A stretch of DNA of 64,000 nt from Chloroflexota bacterium (GTDB lineage Bacteria > Chloroflexota > JAHJIN01): NCBI GenBank assembly GCA_018823415.1, contig JAHJIN010000501.1, forward strand, positions 46,518-110,517, in the 5' to 3' direction. The translations under genes were made by a program, and so were the position numbers. The notes beneath the pieces are model-generated. The model did not search any database. It had not been told where the DNA came from and worked only from the letters and a program-made list of their open reading frames with translations. This document shows positions 7,900 through 15,909 of this stretch, one piece after another (the first letter of the stretch is position 1; each line of letters starts with the position of its first letter).

Positions 7900-10527
7900 A
7901 TGCCCCACGTCACCTGTGACCGCCGCAGTTTCTTGATCGACGGCGAGCGTATTCTCCTCCAGTGTGGCGCGTTCCAGTACTTTCGACTGCCGACCCCCGA
8001 CGCTGGCGCGTGGCGCGACGCCCTGCTGCGCCTGCGCCGGGCCGGCTATAACGCCATAGACCTGTATTTCCCCTGGAACTATCACTCCCCGGCCCCCGGC
8101 GTGTACGACTTTGCCGGCATTCGTGACGTAGCGCGGCTGCTCCGGCTCGTGGACAAAGTGGGACTCTACCTGGTGGCCCGGCCCGGCCCTTACATCTGCG
8201 CCGAGGTGGACGCCGGGGGGCTGCCAGGCTGGCTCGTCGCCCGGGACGACGTGATCTCCCGCTGCCGCCGCGACATGCACCACGCCGATTCGCCGGCGTA
8301 CCTGCGCCACGTGACCGAATGGTACGAGCAGATCGTCCCCCTCATCCTCCAGTGCCGCAACCTGATCATGTTCCAGATCGAGAACGAGTATTTCACCGAA
8401 GAGATGAGCGACGAGCCATCGTATATGCAATTTCTGTACGACCTGGCCCGGCGGCTGGGTGTAACCGTGCCCATCATGCACAACGACGCCTTTTTGCCGC
8501 TGCTGGGCGGCTGGGCCGACGTGGTGGACGTGACCACGGTGGACATGTACCCGGTGAATTTCAAGACCATGACCACCTGGCGGCAACAGCCAGAGGCGTT
8601 CTTTCACGTGGACAGCCTGGCTGAGGGCTGGGCCGACCTGGGCCTGGACTGCCCTATCGGCCTGGGGGAATACCAGGGCGGCTGGTTCGACGCCTGGGGC
8701 GGCCCCGGCTACGAGGTTCTGCGCGCGTGCCTGGGCGAGGACTATCACCGGCTGCTGGTGGGCAGCGCGTTGGGGCAGGGCGCCACGTTATACAGCCTGT
8801 ACATGTTCCACGGCGGCACCACCTGGGGATTCTGGGGCGAGCCGCGCGTGTATACGTCGTACGATTACGCGGCCCCGGCCGGCGAGGCCGGCACCCTCGC
8901 GCGCCGCTACTACCAGGCCAAGCGCCTGGCCATGACCGCCGAGGTTCTGGCCCCGGTCCTGGCCGATGCCGTCGCAGTGGATGACGTGACCGATCTAGAC
9001 TCCGATCTGCTCTATGCCGCCCGCACCGACGGCCGCGCCATCGCCGTCTTTTTGCGCAACCTGACGGACCGGCCCCAATCGACCGAACTGCCCTGGCGCG
9101 AACACGTCGTGCCGGTGACGGTCCCGGCCCACGGGCTGCACATCGTGCCACTGGACCTGCCGCTGGGCCCGGCCACGCTGGTCTACTCCACCGCCGAGCC
9201 GATCTTGAACCACGTGAGTGGCGATCACCGGCTCCTGGTCCTGGCCCGCAATCCCAACGGCGACGAAGAGACGGTTTTCGAGGGACCACCCCATCCCGAC
9301 GCGCGCAGCTCGCTCCGCACCCGGGGATTGCTTTGGGATGGGGATGATTTGGCAATGAATCGCCTGCGGTGGGACGGCGAGACCCTGGATCTGCTCATGC
9401 TGCCGCCGGCGCAAGCCGAGCGCGTGTGGCCGGCCGGTGACGTGGTACTCGTCGGCGCGGACTATGTGGGGGATGTGCGCGCCGGGAATAATGGCGTGGA
9501 GGCCGACGTCGAGATGGCAGCCCCGGGCCAGGTGCTCATCTGGTCCCCGGAGCCGGTGCGCGTCAGGGTGAACGGGCGACTCACACCCGACCGGTGGGAT
9601 TCCGAGCACCACCTGGTCACGATACAGCTTCCCGGCCCGGACCCCACCGCTCGCCCCCGCCGGGGACGGGGTGGAGCGGGGGGCTATCTCCCGGCGTTAG
9701 GGCCGTGGGAGAGCAACCCCGGCAGCCCGGAACGCCTCCCCGAGTTCGACGACGGCGACTGGCAGCGTATCCCGCCGGGCGCGCCGCTCCACATGGATGC
9801 CCACGGCATCCATCGCGGCGTGGCCTGGTATCGCGGGCGGTTCACGCGCCCGGTCGAGCGCATCGTCATCGACGCCCGGCACTGCTACGACGTGTTTCTC
9901 AACGGCGTGCGCCTGACCGCGGCGGATAGCGCCATCGAGGGCCTGGGTATGGGATCGTCGGAACCGCCGGTCATCGAGGTGCCGCCGGGTCTGTGTCGCG
10001 CTGGCGAGAACGTGCTGATCGTGCTGGTGGAGAGCCTGGGCCACGGCACCGGGTTCGAGAGCGACGAGGCCGCCCCCTGTGGTCTGCTCTCGTGCGAACT
10101 GGAGCCAGCCCGGTCCGTGGCGTGGCGCGTGCGCGGCGGCTTGTGGCACTCGGACACGCCGGATACCCTGGTCTGGTGCGACAAGTCGCTCCCCGAAAGC
10201 GACCCGGCCGTCGTGTGGCATCGCACGTCGTTCGCGCTGGACCTGCCCGCCAACCATCGCGTGCCGGTGGGCCTGCGCATCAAGGACACACCCGGCAAGG
10301 TGTTCATTTACCTCAACGGCCTGCTGGTGGGCCGTTACTGGCACCCGATGGGGCCTCAGACGTTGTTCTATCTGCCCGAGGGCCTGCTCCACGCGCAAGG
10401 GCACAACGAGCTGGTCCTGGCCCACTGGCGGCACGCGCCGGATGCCGCCCGCGATTCGCTGGGGCCGGTCAGCCTGGAAGCCTACCCGGCCTACCGCCAC
10501 GCCACCCTCTGTGTGCAGCGTTCGTAG
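7900..10527 (+). CDS. Glycoside hydrolase family 35 beta-galactosidase
   Basis: The predicted protein has 875 aa with no signal peptide, so it is probably cytoplasmic. The N-terminal TIM barrel has the GH35 signatures DLYFPWNYHSP and GPYICAEVDAGGLPGW. The expected acid/base Glu163 lies in QIENEYF and the nucleophile Glu257 in GLGEYQGGW. The rest is beta-sandwich domains, including two jelly-roll/galactose-binding-like modules near the C-terminus (VFLNGVRLT and VFIYLNGLLVGRYW), as in multi-domain beta-galactosidases. It would release terminal beta-galactose from imported oligosaccharides. AGGAG precedes the ATG. It is apparently transcribed alone and ends at a bidirectional terminator. Confidence 0.9.
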   Translation: MPHVTCDRRSFLIDGERILLQCGAFQYFRLPTPDAGAWRDALLRLRRAGYNAIDLYFPWNYHSPAPGVYDFAGIRDVARLLRLVDKVGLYLVARPGPYICAEVDAGGLPGWLVARDDVISRCRRDMHHADSPAYLRHVTEWYEQIVPLILQCRNLIMFQIENEYFTEEMSDEPSYMQFLYDLARRLGVTVPIMHNDAFLPLLGGWADVVDVTTVDMYPVNFKTMTTWRQQPEAFFHVDSLAEGWADLGLDCPIGLGEYQGGWFDAWGGPGYEVLRACLGEDYHRLLVGSALGQGATLYSLYMFHGGTTWGFWGEPRVYTSYDYAAPAGEAGTLARRYYQAKRLAMTAEVLAPVLADAVAVDDVTDLDSDLLYAARTDGRAIAVFLRNLTDRPQSTELPWREHVVPVTVPAHGLHIVPLDLPLGPATLVYSTAEPILNHVSGDHRLLVLARNPNGDEETVFEGPPHPDARSSLRTRGLLWDGDDLAMNRLRWDGETLDLLMLPPAQAERVWPAGDVVLVGADYVGDVRAGNNGVEADVEMAAPGQVLIWSPEPVRVRVNGRLTPDRWDSEHHLVTIQLPGPDPTARPRRGRGGAGGYLPALGPWESNPGSPERLPEFDDGDWQRIPPGAPLHMDAHGIHRGVAWYRGRFTRPVERIVIDARHCYDVFLNGVRLTAADSAIEGLGMGSSEPPVIEVPPGLCRAGENVLIVLVESLGHGTGFESDEAAPCGLLSCELEPARSVAWRVRGGLWHSDTPDTLVWCDKSLPESDPAVVWHRTSFALDLPANHRVPVGLRIKDTPGKVFIYLNGLLVGRYWHPMGPQTLFYLPEGLLHAQGHNELVLAHWRHAPDAARDSLGPVSLEAYPAYRHATLCVQRS

Positions 10528-10551
10528 GTCAAACTGGCTAATTGCCCTACC

Positions 10552-10583
10552 AGAAGGCCCCGCCGGTTCCGGTGGGGCCTTCT
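10552..10583. terminator. Bidirectional terminator between GH35 and GT4 genes
   Basis: AGAAGGCCCCGCC (10552-10564) pairs with GGTGGGGCCTTCT (10571-10583) with one wobble. It separates two convergent genes and its right arm touches the stop codon of the minus-strand gene. Confidence 0.8.
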
Positions 10584-11743
10584 CACGTGAGCGGGCCGCT
10601 CAACACCTGTTCATACAGGGATTCGACCCGGTCCACGTGCACCTCAACGCTGAAACCCGCTGACAGGGCCAGCGCGTTCCTGGAGAACGCGCGCCATTGG
10701 GCCTCGTCGTTCAGGATTTCCCACACGCGCGCGGCGATCTGGGAATCTGCGTCCACCAGGTAGCCGTTATAGCCATCTCGAACCAGGTCCAGATAGCTAT
10801 CATCGCGCCGCGCCACGATGGGCCGGCCGCACATGGCTGCCTCGATCACTGTGATGGGGTGTACCTCGCTCAGGGAGGCAGTAACGAACACGCCAGCCAT
10901 CGCATAGACCCTGGGCATCTGCTCCCACTCGACATATCCTGGGAAGAGGACCTGATCCCGCAGGTCGTTTCCCCCGGCTGCTCTGATCATCCGGTTCTGG
11001 GAAGGCCCACCGCCCACAAACATGGCCTTCACGTGGGGGTGCGTCTGCAAGAGAGGCGTCAGGGCGCGCAGCAGCTCCACGACCCGCTTTTCCGGCGCCA
11101 GCCGGCCGACAAAAAGGATCACCTTGTCCGACGGCGACAGGCCCAGCGTGTGCCGGGCCTGCGCTTTTTCTGCGTCGGTGAGGAGGTCCGGCCTGAACCG
11201 GGTCGGGCACACGCCGTTGCCGATGATCACGGTCCGGGCATGGGGCATGAACGACTGGAAATGCTTTTGCGCCTTGATCGACGGGCAAACCAGAAGGTTG
11301 TGGTTTCGCAAGAAGAGCTTGAGCCATCCCCTGATCATCGCGGCCGGCACCAACTCGCCCCCCGGCACATAGTGGCGATAGTCCTGGTACATGGTGTGCG
11401 CGGTGTGGACCAGCGGCAGCCCCAGCTTGCCGGCGGCGAGTCGCCCGGCCCACCCCACGCTGAACTCGGTGTGAGTGTGGATGAGGTCGATGCGCTCCTG
11501 TCGAACGATCTGGTACACGGTTCTCGGGTTTACCAGCCCCAGCCGGATCTCGATGTCCGGTCGAAACGGGATGGAGGGAAACCGATAGACGGAGGCATCC
11601 CCATCCTCCTGATGCGGTGTATCCACCGTCACGACGACGACGTGGTGTCCTCGTTGTTCCAGTCCTTCCTTCAACTGAATGATGGAGGTGACCACGCCGT
11701 TCTTGGTGGGCGTGTAGCAGTCTGTCATGATCCCAACGCGCAT
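10583..11743 (-). CDS. GT4-family glycosyltransferase
   Basis: The predicted protein has 386 aa with a GT-B fold. The N-terminal domain starts MRVGIMTDCYTPTKNGVV, with the Gly loop and the typical donor-independent GHHVVVVT. The C-terminal Rossmann domain has ILFVGRLAPEKRV and the EX7E-like region SEVHPITVIEAAMCGRPIVA, as in GT4 retaining enzymes of the phosphatidylinositol mannosyltransferase/1,2-diacylglycerol glucosyltransferase type. The ATG at 11743 is preceded by GGGAGGCGGC; a GTG 45 bases upstream is an alternative. The acceptor may be a lipid or a polysaccharide. It is downstream of, and on the same strand as, the unrecognised GT-like gene, but a strong terminator separates them. Confidence 0.85.
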   Translation of the reverse strand: MRVGIMTDCYTPTKNGVVTSIIQLKEGLEQRGHHVVVVTVDTPHQEDGDASVYRFPSIPFRPDIEIRLGLVNPRTVYQIVRQERIDLIHTHTEFSVGWAGRLAAGKLGLPLVHTAHTMYQDYRHYVPGGELVPAAMIRGWLKLFLRNHNLLVCPSIKAQKHFQSFMPHARTVIIGNGVCPTRFRPDLLTDAEKAQARHTLGLSPSDKVILFVGRLAPEKRVVELLRALTPLLQTHPHVKAMFVGGGPSQNRMIRAAGGNDLRDQVLFPGYVEWEQMPRVYAMAGVFVTASLSEVHPITVIEAAMCGRPIVARRDDSYLDLVRDGYNGYLVDADSQIAARVWEILNDEAQWRAFSRNALALSAGFSVEVHVDRVESLYEQVLSGPLT

Positions 11744-11778
11744 GCCGCCTCCCGATGCCCCGGTCCCCAAGCGAAAAT

Positions 11779-11806
11779 TGCGCCTCACCGTTGGGTGAGG
11801 CGCAAT
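11779..11806 (-). terminator. Rho-independent terminator of the GT-like gene
   Basis: TTGCGCCTCACC and GGTGAGGCGCAA form a perfect 12-bp stem around GTTG. On the minus strand the hairpin is followed by a TTTT run. Confidence 0.85.
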
Positions 11807-11836
11807 GAGGATGCTTTTGTCGATGTTTGCGAACCT

Positions 11837-13369
11837 TTACCCGGCCGGTTGGCGCTCGAACTTGGTTCCCGTCGCCAGCTCTACGCACCTGTACGCGCCG
11901 TCATAGATGCCAATGCTCTTGTTTTTGACAATGCAACCGCAGAACAGCTCCATCAGGTCGTGGTTCTGGGTGAGCAGGTCAATGGCCTGGAGGGTGTGGG
12001 GGATGCTCCGGGCCTCCACGGTGCCATCGCCCAGTTCGGCGCCCCGGATCGCGCCCCACATCTCGTGACCGCCCACGCGCTCGTTGAAAATCTTGGGCAC
12101 CGGGTAAAACGCCAGCTCGCTGGGCTTGGTGATCATGACGTCCACCACCCGCATGAGATAGTTGGTGGCATAGACGGCGTGAAAAATGTTATCGTGCAGG
12201 AACACGTGGAGCCCGTGGGCCGGCCCGGTCCGGATCTCGTCGGCAAAGGCCTGCGTGTCCTCCCACGTAAAGTGGGTCTGGATCAGGTCCTGATGCTCGG
12301 CCAGCTCGGCCTGGAGCCAATCCCAGTTCGTCTTGTGGTCCCCCAGGTTGACAAACAGAGACACCTGATCACGCTGGATGAGGGGTATGCAGTGCTCGAT
12401 CACGGCCTTGAACAGTTCCTTTTGCGCGCCGGCGCCGCCCATGGTGATGAGGAACCGGCGCGGCTCGTTGTCTTTCATGCGCCGGAGCCGGGCGGCACAG
12501 TCCACCTCGATGTTTTCCACCAGTTCGTGGTCCACGTGATGCCCTACGTAGAAAAGAGCGTCCGGCGGCACCGGGTTCATCACCTTGCCGGACTCGTCAA
12601 AGCCCCGCATGGTCCGGAACCCATAGTAGCCCGATGGCGATTGCACGCCGTGTTTCGCGCCCTCGGTCAGTTGAAAGGCCATGGGCCAGTTGTCGAACAT
12701 CATGTCCACCACGTTGGTCATGCCGCCGGCCACGGCCCCCATGCAGTTCCACATGTGCGAGGTAAGCACCGGCATGTCGGAGGGCAGAGCCTCGTGCAGG
12801 TTTCTGAATAGCTCGCTCATCTTGTAGTCTTTGACGTTGGTCTTGAGGAATCGCCAGGGCCAGCCCACGATCCAGGTATTGAGAAACCAGTACAGGCCGG
12901 GGAGGGTGGGCTCGCCGGTGGTGACCGGCTCCCACACGTACTTGTTGAACAGCCCACTCCTTTGCGATAGCCGGGACCACCGGCTGTACCACGTGTTGCA
13001 CCAGTTGATCACATCGGTGGTGATGCCGGGGATAGCCAGCAGGTCCAGCCAATACGGGTTAAAGCCCATCGCCCGGGCGCAGGATGCGCCGGCCATGGCG
13101 ATCCGATAGTGACCGAACCCCATGCGGATCGTGCTGCAAATCACGGCGTTCTCCGGGTCAATAGGTGCGCCCTGATCGCCGCGAACGATGTTTTTCACCC
13201 CGAAAATCGGTCCCAGGTATTCGTTTTCTTGCACGCTCAGCGTATATTTTTCGTCCGGATCATAGCCAAACTTGTTCACAAACATCTCTTGCCATTTCGT
13301 TGCCTTCTTCGAGTGCGATGCGGCGATGGCATTCCCATATACGACAAAACGGCCGTTTTCCAACCTCAT
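11837..13369 (-). CDS. Unrecognised GT-B-like protein, possible glycosyltransferase
   Basis: The predicted protein has 510 aa with no signal peptide. The ATG at 13369 is preceded by AGGAGGATGT. I do not recognise a named family. The segment RRFLITMGGAGAQKELF resembles the nucleotide-binding Gly-rich loop of MurG/GT28-like enzymes. STIRMGFGHYRIAMAGASCA near residue 80 could be the N-terminal Gly loop, and VDVMITKPSELAFYPVPK resembles the donor-binding GT-B stretch (TKPSE). This suggests a GT-B glycosyltransferase acting on an unknown acceptor. It has a good promoter divergent from the LacI gene and its own terminator, so it is a single-gene unit that could share regulation with the LacI gene. 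Confidence 0.5.
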   Translation of the reverse strand: MRLENGRFVVYGNAIAASHSKKATKWQEMFVNKFGYDPDEKYTLSVQENEYLGPIFGVKNIVRGDQGAPIDPENAVICSTIRMGFGHYRIAMAGASCARAMGFNPYWLDLLAIPGITTDVINWCNTWYSRWSRLSQRSGLFNKYVWEPVTTGEPTLPGLYWFLNTWIVGWPWRFLKTNVKDYKMSELFRNLHEALPSDMPVLTSHMWNCMGAVAGGMTNVVDMMFDNWPMAFQLTEGAKHGVQSPSGYYGFRTMRGFDESGKVMNPVPPDALFYVGHHVDHELVENIEVDCAARLRRMKDNEPRRFLITMGGAGAQKELFKAVIEHCIPLIQRDQVSLFVNLGDHKTNWDWLQAELAEHQDLIQTHFTWEDTQAFADEIRTGPAHGLHVFLHDNIFHAVYATNYLMRVVDVMITKPSELAFYPVPKIFNERVGGHEMWGAIRGAELGDGTVEARSIPHTLQAIDLLTQNHDLMELFCGCIVKNKSIGIYDGAYRCVELATGTKFERQPAG

Positions 13370-13442
13370 ACATCCTCCTGGTGCCGGCGCGCCCAAAGTA
13401 TGACGAATCAGAACAATGGTCGGGGACCACCCGACCAGGCGC

Positions 13443-13471
13443 AGTATAGCACAAAACGAGAGGTCGGGCAA
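13443..13471 (-). promoter_or_regulatory. Promoter for the GT-like gene
   Basis: On the minus strand TTGCCC (13471-13466) and TATACT (13448-13443) are 17 bases apart, with an extended TG before the -10. It is back to back with the LacI promoter. Confidence 0.7.
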
Positions 13472-13502
13472 GCCAGATCCGGTCGATTATGTCGCCAAAA
13501 TA

Positions 13503-13531
13503 TTGACACCGCTCCCCACATATGCTATAAT
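13503..13531 (+). promoter_or_regulatory. Consensus promoter of the LacI-family gene
   Basis: TTGACA (13503-13508) and TATAAT (13526-13531) are spaced by exactly 17 bases. The first operator lies immediately downstream, overlapping the expected transcription start. Confidence 0.88.
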
Positions 13532-13533
13532 AA

Positions 13534-13543
13534 CACACGTGTG
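13534..13543. promoter_or_regulatory. Operator 1, CACACGTGTG palindrome
   Basis: This 10-bp perfect palindrome has a central CpG, as LacI-family operators usually do. It starts 3 bases after the -10, a position that blocks initiation. With its flank it is the mirror image of operator 2 (AACACACGTGTGCAA here). Confidence 0.75.
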
Positions 13544-13589
13544 CAACGCCCTCCCAATCCCCCGAGGGCACTATTATACCCTGTGATTG

Positions 13590-13599
13590 CACACGTGTG
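13590..13599. promoter_or_regulatory. Operator 2, CACACGTGTG palindrome
   Basis: This is the second exact copy, centred 56 bases from operator 1 and 12 bases before the start codon. The flank TTGCACACGTGTGTA is the reverse complement of the operator 1 flank apart from its ends. The pair could support looping by a LacI-type tetramer or two dimers. Confidence 0.75.
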
Positions 13600-13610
13600 T
13601 AGAGATAGCG

Positions 13611-14645
13611 ATGGTCCCCGTATCGATCAAAGACATTGCCAAAAACGCCGGCGTCTCTCACTCCACCGTGTCCCGCGCCTTGCGAGACAGCCCCCTGGTG
13701 GCCGAGACCACGCGCGCACGTATCCAGCGCCTGGCCCGCGAGATGGGCTATAGCCCCAGCAGCATTGGCCGCAGCCTGGTTATGGGTCGCACCCAGACCA
13801 TCGGTGTGGTCGTAACCGCCATTACAGACCCCTTTATCGCCGAAATCGTGCAAGCCATCGAGGACAAGGCCCGCGAGTTTGCCTACTCGGTCATCTTGAC
13901 CAGTTCGGGCGCAGAGCCCACCCGCGAGTTTGCCGCCGTGGACATGTTGCAATCCAAGCGCGTCGATGGGGTCATTGTGATCTCGTCGCGCATTGGAGCC
14001 AGTTACGTGAGCGACCTGGAACGATTGGGCGTGCCAGTGGTGCTGGTCAACAATCACCAGGCCCAGAGCGGCCCGTATATCCTGGCTGTGAACGTAGACA
14101 ATCATCACGGTGGCTGTGTGGCGACCGAACACCTGGTACAACTGGGCCACCGGCGTATTGCCTACATCACCGGGCCGGCGGAGCACAGCGATAACCGCGA
14201 ACGGTTGGCCGGCTATCGCCATGTCTTGACCCAGGCTGGCCTGGGTTTCGATGCCGCCCTGGTGGTGGATGGGACCGGCACCGCCAGCGGCGGGGAGCAG
14301 GCTTTGCCCGGGCTGCTGGCCCTGGCCAAACCGCCTACCGCCGTTTTTTGTTACAACGACATGACCGCCGTGGGCCTGCTGCGAGCGGCCCGGCGCGTGG
14401 GTCTGGCGGTCCCGCAGGACATGGCAGTGGTGGGCTTTGACGACATTGCCCTGGCTGCCTACTTTTATCCCTCTCTGACCACCGTGGCCCAACCCATTGT
14501 CGACATGGGCCAGTTTGCCGTCGAGATGGTGCTGACCTCGTTGGACGGCCGCAATCCCCCGGACCAAGATGCCCGGCCAGACATCCTGGTGCAGGGCCAA
14601 CTGGTGATACGAGAATCGTCGGTGGGTAGGCCTGGACCGGCGTGA
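13611..14645 (+). CDS. LacI-family transcriptional regulator
   Basis: The predicted protein has 344 aa. The N-terminal helix-turn-helix has VSIKDIAKNAGVSHSTVSRA, followed by the hinge helix (YSPSSIGRSLVMGRT). The periplasmic-binding-like sugar domain follows, with TIGVVVTAITDPFIAEIVQ and VVGFDDIALAAYFYPSLTTV near the end. ATG 13611 is chosen as the standard distance before the HTH; the ribosome site is weak. Two identical palindromes between its promoter and start codon suggest autoregulation. It is followed by a sugar ABC transporter, which it probably controls. The effector cannot be read; the downstream enzymes suggest inositol or a related sugar. Confidence 0.92.
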   Translation: MVPVSIKDIAKNAGVSHSTVSRALRDSPLVAETTRARIQRLAREMGYSPSSIGRSLVMGRTQTIGVVVTAITDPFIAEIVQAIEDKAREFAYSVILTSSGAEPTREFAAVDMLQSKRVDGVIVISSRIGASYVSDLERLGVPVVLVNNHQAQSGPYILAVNVDNHHGGCVATEHLVQLGHRRIAYITGPAEHSDNRERLAGYRHVLTQAGLGFDAALVVDGTGTASGGEQALPGLLALAKPPTAVFCYNDMTAVGLLRAARRVGLAVPQDMAVVGFDDIALAAYFYPSLTTVAQPIVDMGQFAVEMVLTSLDGRNPPDQDARPDILVQGQLVIRESSVGRPGPA

Positions 14646-14668
14646 CTGGATGGCTCGCGCTGGCGCGC

Positions 14669-14685
14669 TACCGGCCACTGGCCGG
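14669..14685. other. Short palindromic hairpin after the LacI gene
   Basis: CCGGCCACTGGCCGG can fold into a 7-bp stem in the 163-base gap between regulator and transporter. No T-run follows. I see no convincing promoter in this gap, although one is expected. Confidence 0.3.
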
Positions 14686-14808
14686 CGACTAGTCAAATCG
14701 ACAGAAAGGAGGTGATCCCCTGCAAAATCCGGTTTGGCGTGCGGCATTGGCAGAACCACTAGTGTCTGATTTCCATTCGACCAGTATGACAAATCAAGGA
14801 GGAGAAAC

Positions 14809-15828
14809 ATGTCTCGTGGCAAGATGCTTTCGTTGTTCCTGGTAACTGCGGTGGTGTTGGCCGGCCTGATCGGGGCGCAGTGCCCCTCGACAACAACCGA
14901 GCCCACCAAAAGCGTAGCGCCCACCCAGGGCACGGTCCCCACGCAGGTCACCCAGACCAAGATGGTCATTGGCTTGGCGGTGCACTCGAACCCGGCTGAG
15001 GACGCCTTCTGGGGCGTGGTGGAAAAAGGCGCCAAGGATGCGGCAGCCACCTACGGGATCACCCTCAAGTCCGGCGGCAGCGGCGACCCGGTGGAACAGT
15101 CGCAGTTGATAGAGAACTATATCGCGGACAAGGTAGACGGCATCATCGTCTCCCTGGCTAACCCCGACGCGCTCACGGACGCCGTGAAAAAGGCCGTGGC
15201 GGCCGGCATCCCGGTGATCACCGTCAACTCGGGCGTGGATGTATACAAGGAGCTCGGGGCCTTGAATCACGTGGGCCAGACCGAGTTTGTGGCCGGCCAG
15301 GGCGCCGGACTCAAGTTCAACGACGCTGGCGCCAAAAAGGTGCTGGTGGTCATTCACGAAGAGAGCAACATCGGCCTGGAGCAGCGCGCCGATGGCCTGG
15401 CGGACTCGTTCAAGGGCGAGATGGTGCGCTTTAACATTGCCTCCACCGGCGTGCGCGACGTGGCCGGCACGGTAGCGGCCATCCAGAACAAGCTCATCGC
15501 CGACAAGGACATCGACGGCATTTTGACGCTGAACCCGGTTATTGCCATGGCGGCGCGCGATGCCATCAAGGCGGCCGGCGGCAGCCAAAAGCTGGCGACC
15601 TTTGACCTGAGCCCCGACGTGCTGGCAGCCCTGGAAGCCGATGAGATGCTGTTCGCCATCGACCAGCAGCAATATCTACAGGGCTATTTGCCCGTCGTCT
15701 TTTTGTACCTGTACAAGACCAACCTGAACACCGTGGGCGGCGGCCTGCCGGTGCTCACTGGCCCTGGTTTTGTCGACAAGAGCAATGCCGCGGCCGTGAA
15801 GGACCTGTCGGCCAAGGGCACCCGGTAA
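14809..15828 (+). CDS. CUT2-type sugar ABC transporter substrate-binding protein
   Basis: The predicted protein has 339 aa and belongs to the ribose/galactose/inositol periplasmic-binding class (Peripla_BP_4). It has an N-terminal signal sequence ending near LIGAQC; this is not a clean lipobox, so whether it is lipid-anchored is uncertain. The Ser/Thr/Pro linker is followed by KMVIGLAVHSNPAEDAFWGV, KVDGIIVSLANPDAL and AAGIPVITVNSGVD, the usual ligand-binding layout of RbsB-like proteins. AAGGAGGAG precedes the ATG. It is the first gene of the set with permease and ATPase. Inositol-specific members of this class (IbpA of Caulobacter) are known; assignment here rests on context only. Confidence 0.88.
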   Translation: MSRGKMLSLFLVTAVVLAGLIGAQCPSTTTEPTKSVAPTQGTVPTQVTQTKMVIGLAVHSNPAEDAFWGVVEKGAKDAAATYGITLKSGGSGDPVEQSQLIENYIADKVDGIIVSLANPDALTDAVKKAVAAGIPVITVNSGVDVYKELGALNHVGQTEFVAGQGAGLKFNDAGAKKVLVVIHEESNIGLEQRADGLADSFKGEMVRFNIASTGVRDVAGTVAAIQNKLIADKDIDGILTLNPVIAMAARDAIKAAGGSQKLATFDLSPDVLAALEADEMLFAIDQQQYLQGYLPVVFLYLYKTNLNTVGGGLPVLTGPGFVDKSNAAAVKDLSAKGTR

Positions 15829-15848
15829 ACACCCGTAACATATCAAGC

Positions 15849-15879
15849 GATGCGGGGTGGGACCATCCCACCCCGCATC
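15849..15879 (+). promoter_or_regulatory. Hairpin between binding protein and permease genes
   Basis: GATGCGGGGTGGGA and TCCCACCCCGCATC form a perfect 14-bp stem with a 3-base loop. No U-run follows directly. It is a likely 3' stabiliser or partial terminator that gives excess binding protein. Confidence 0.7.
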
Positions 15880-15909
15880 CTCTTGGCCCACAAGATAGGA
15901 GGTTGGCCT

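Noticed and set aside
10697..12811. Long plus-strand frame of 704 codons opposite the glycosyltransferase genes
   Set aside because: It lies antisense to two genes with clear motifs, ribosome sites and terminators, and its composition is that of a GC-rich shadow frame.
13260..15050. Minus-strand frame of 596 codons across the LacI region
   Set aside because: It runs through a consensus promoter, two operators and the LacI gene on the other strand; no ribosome site or domain.
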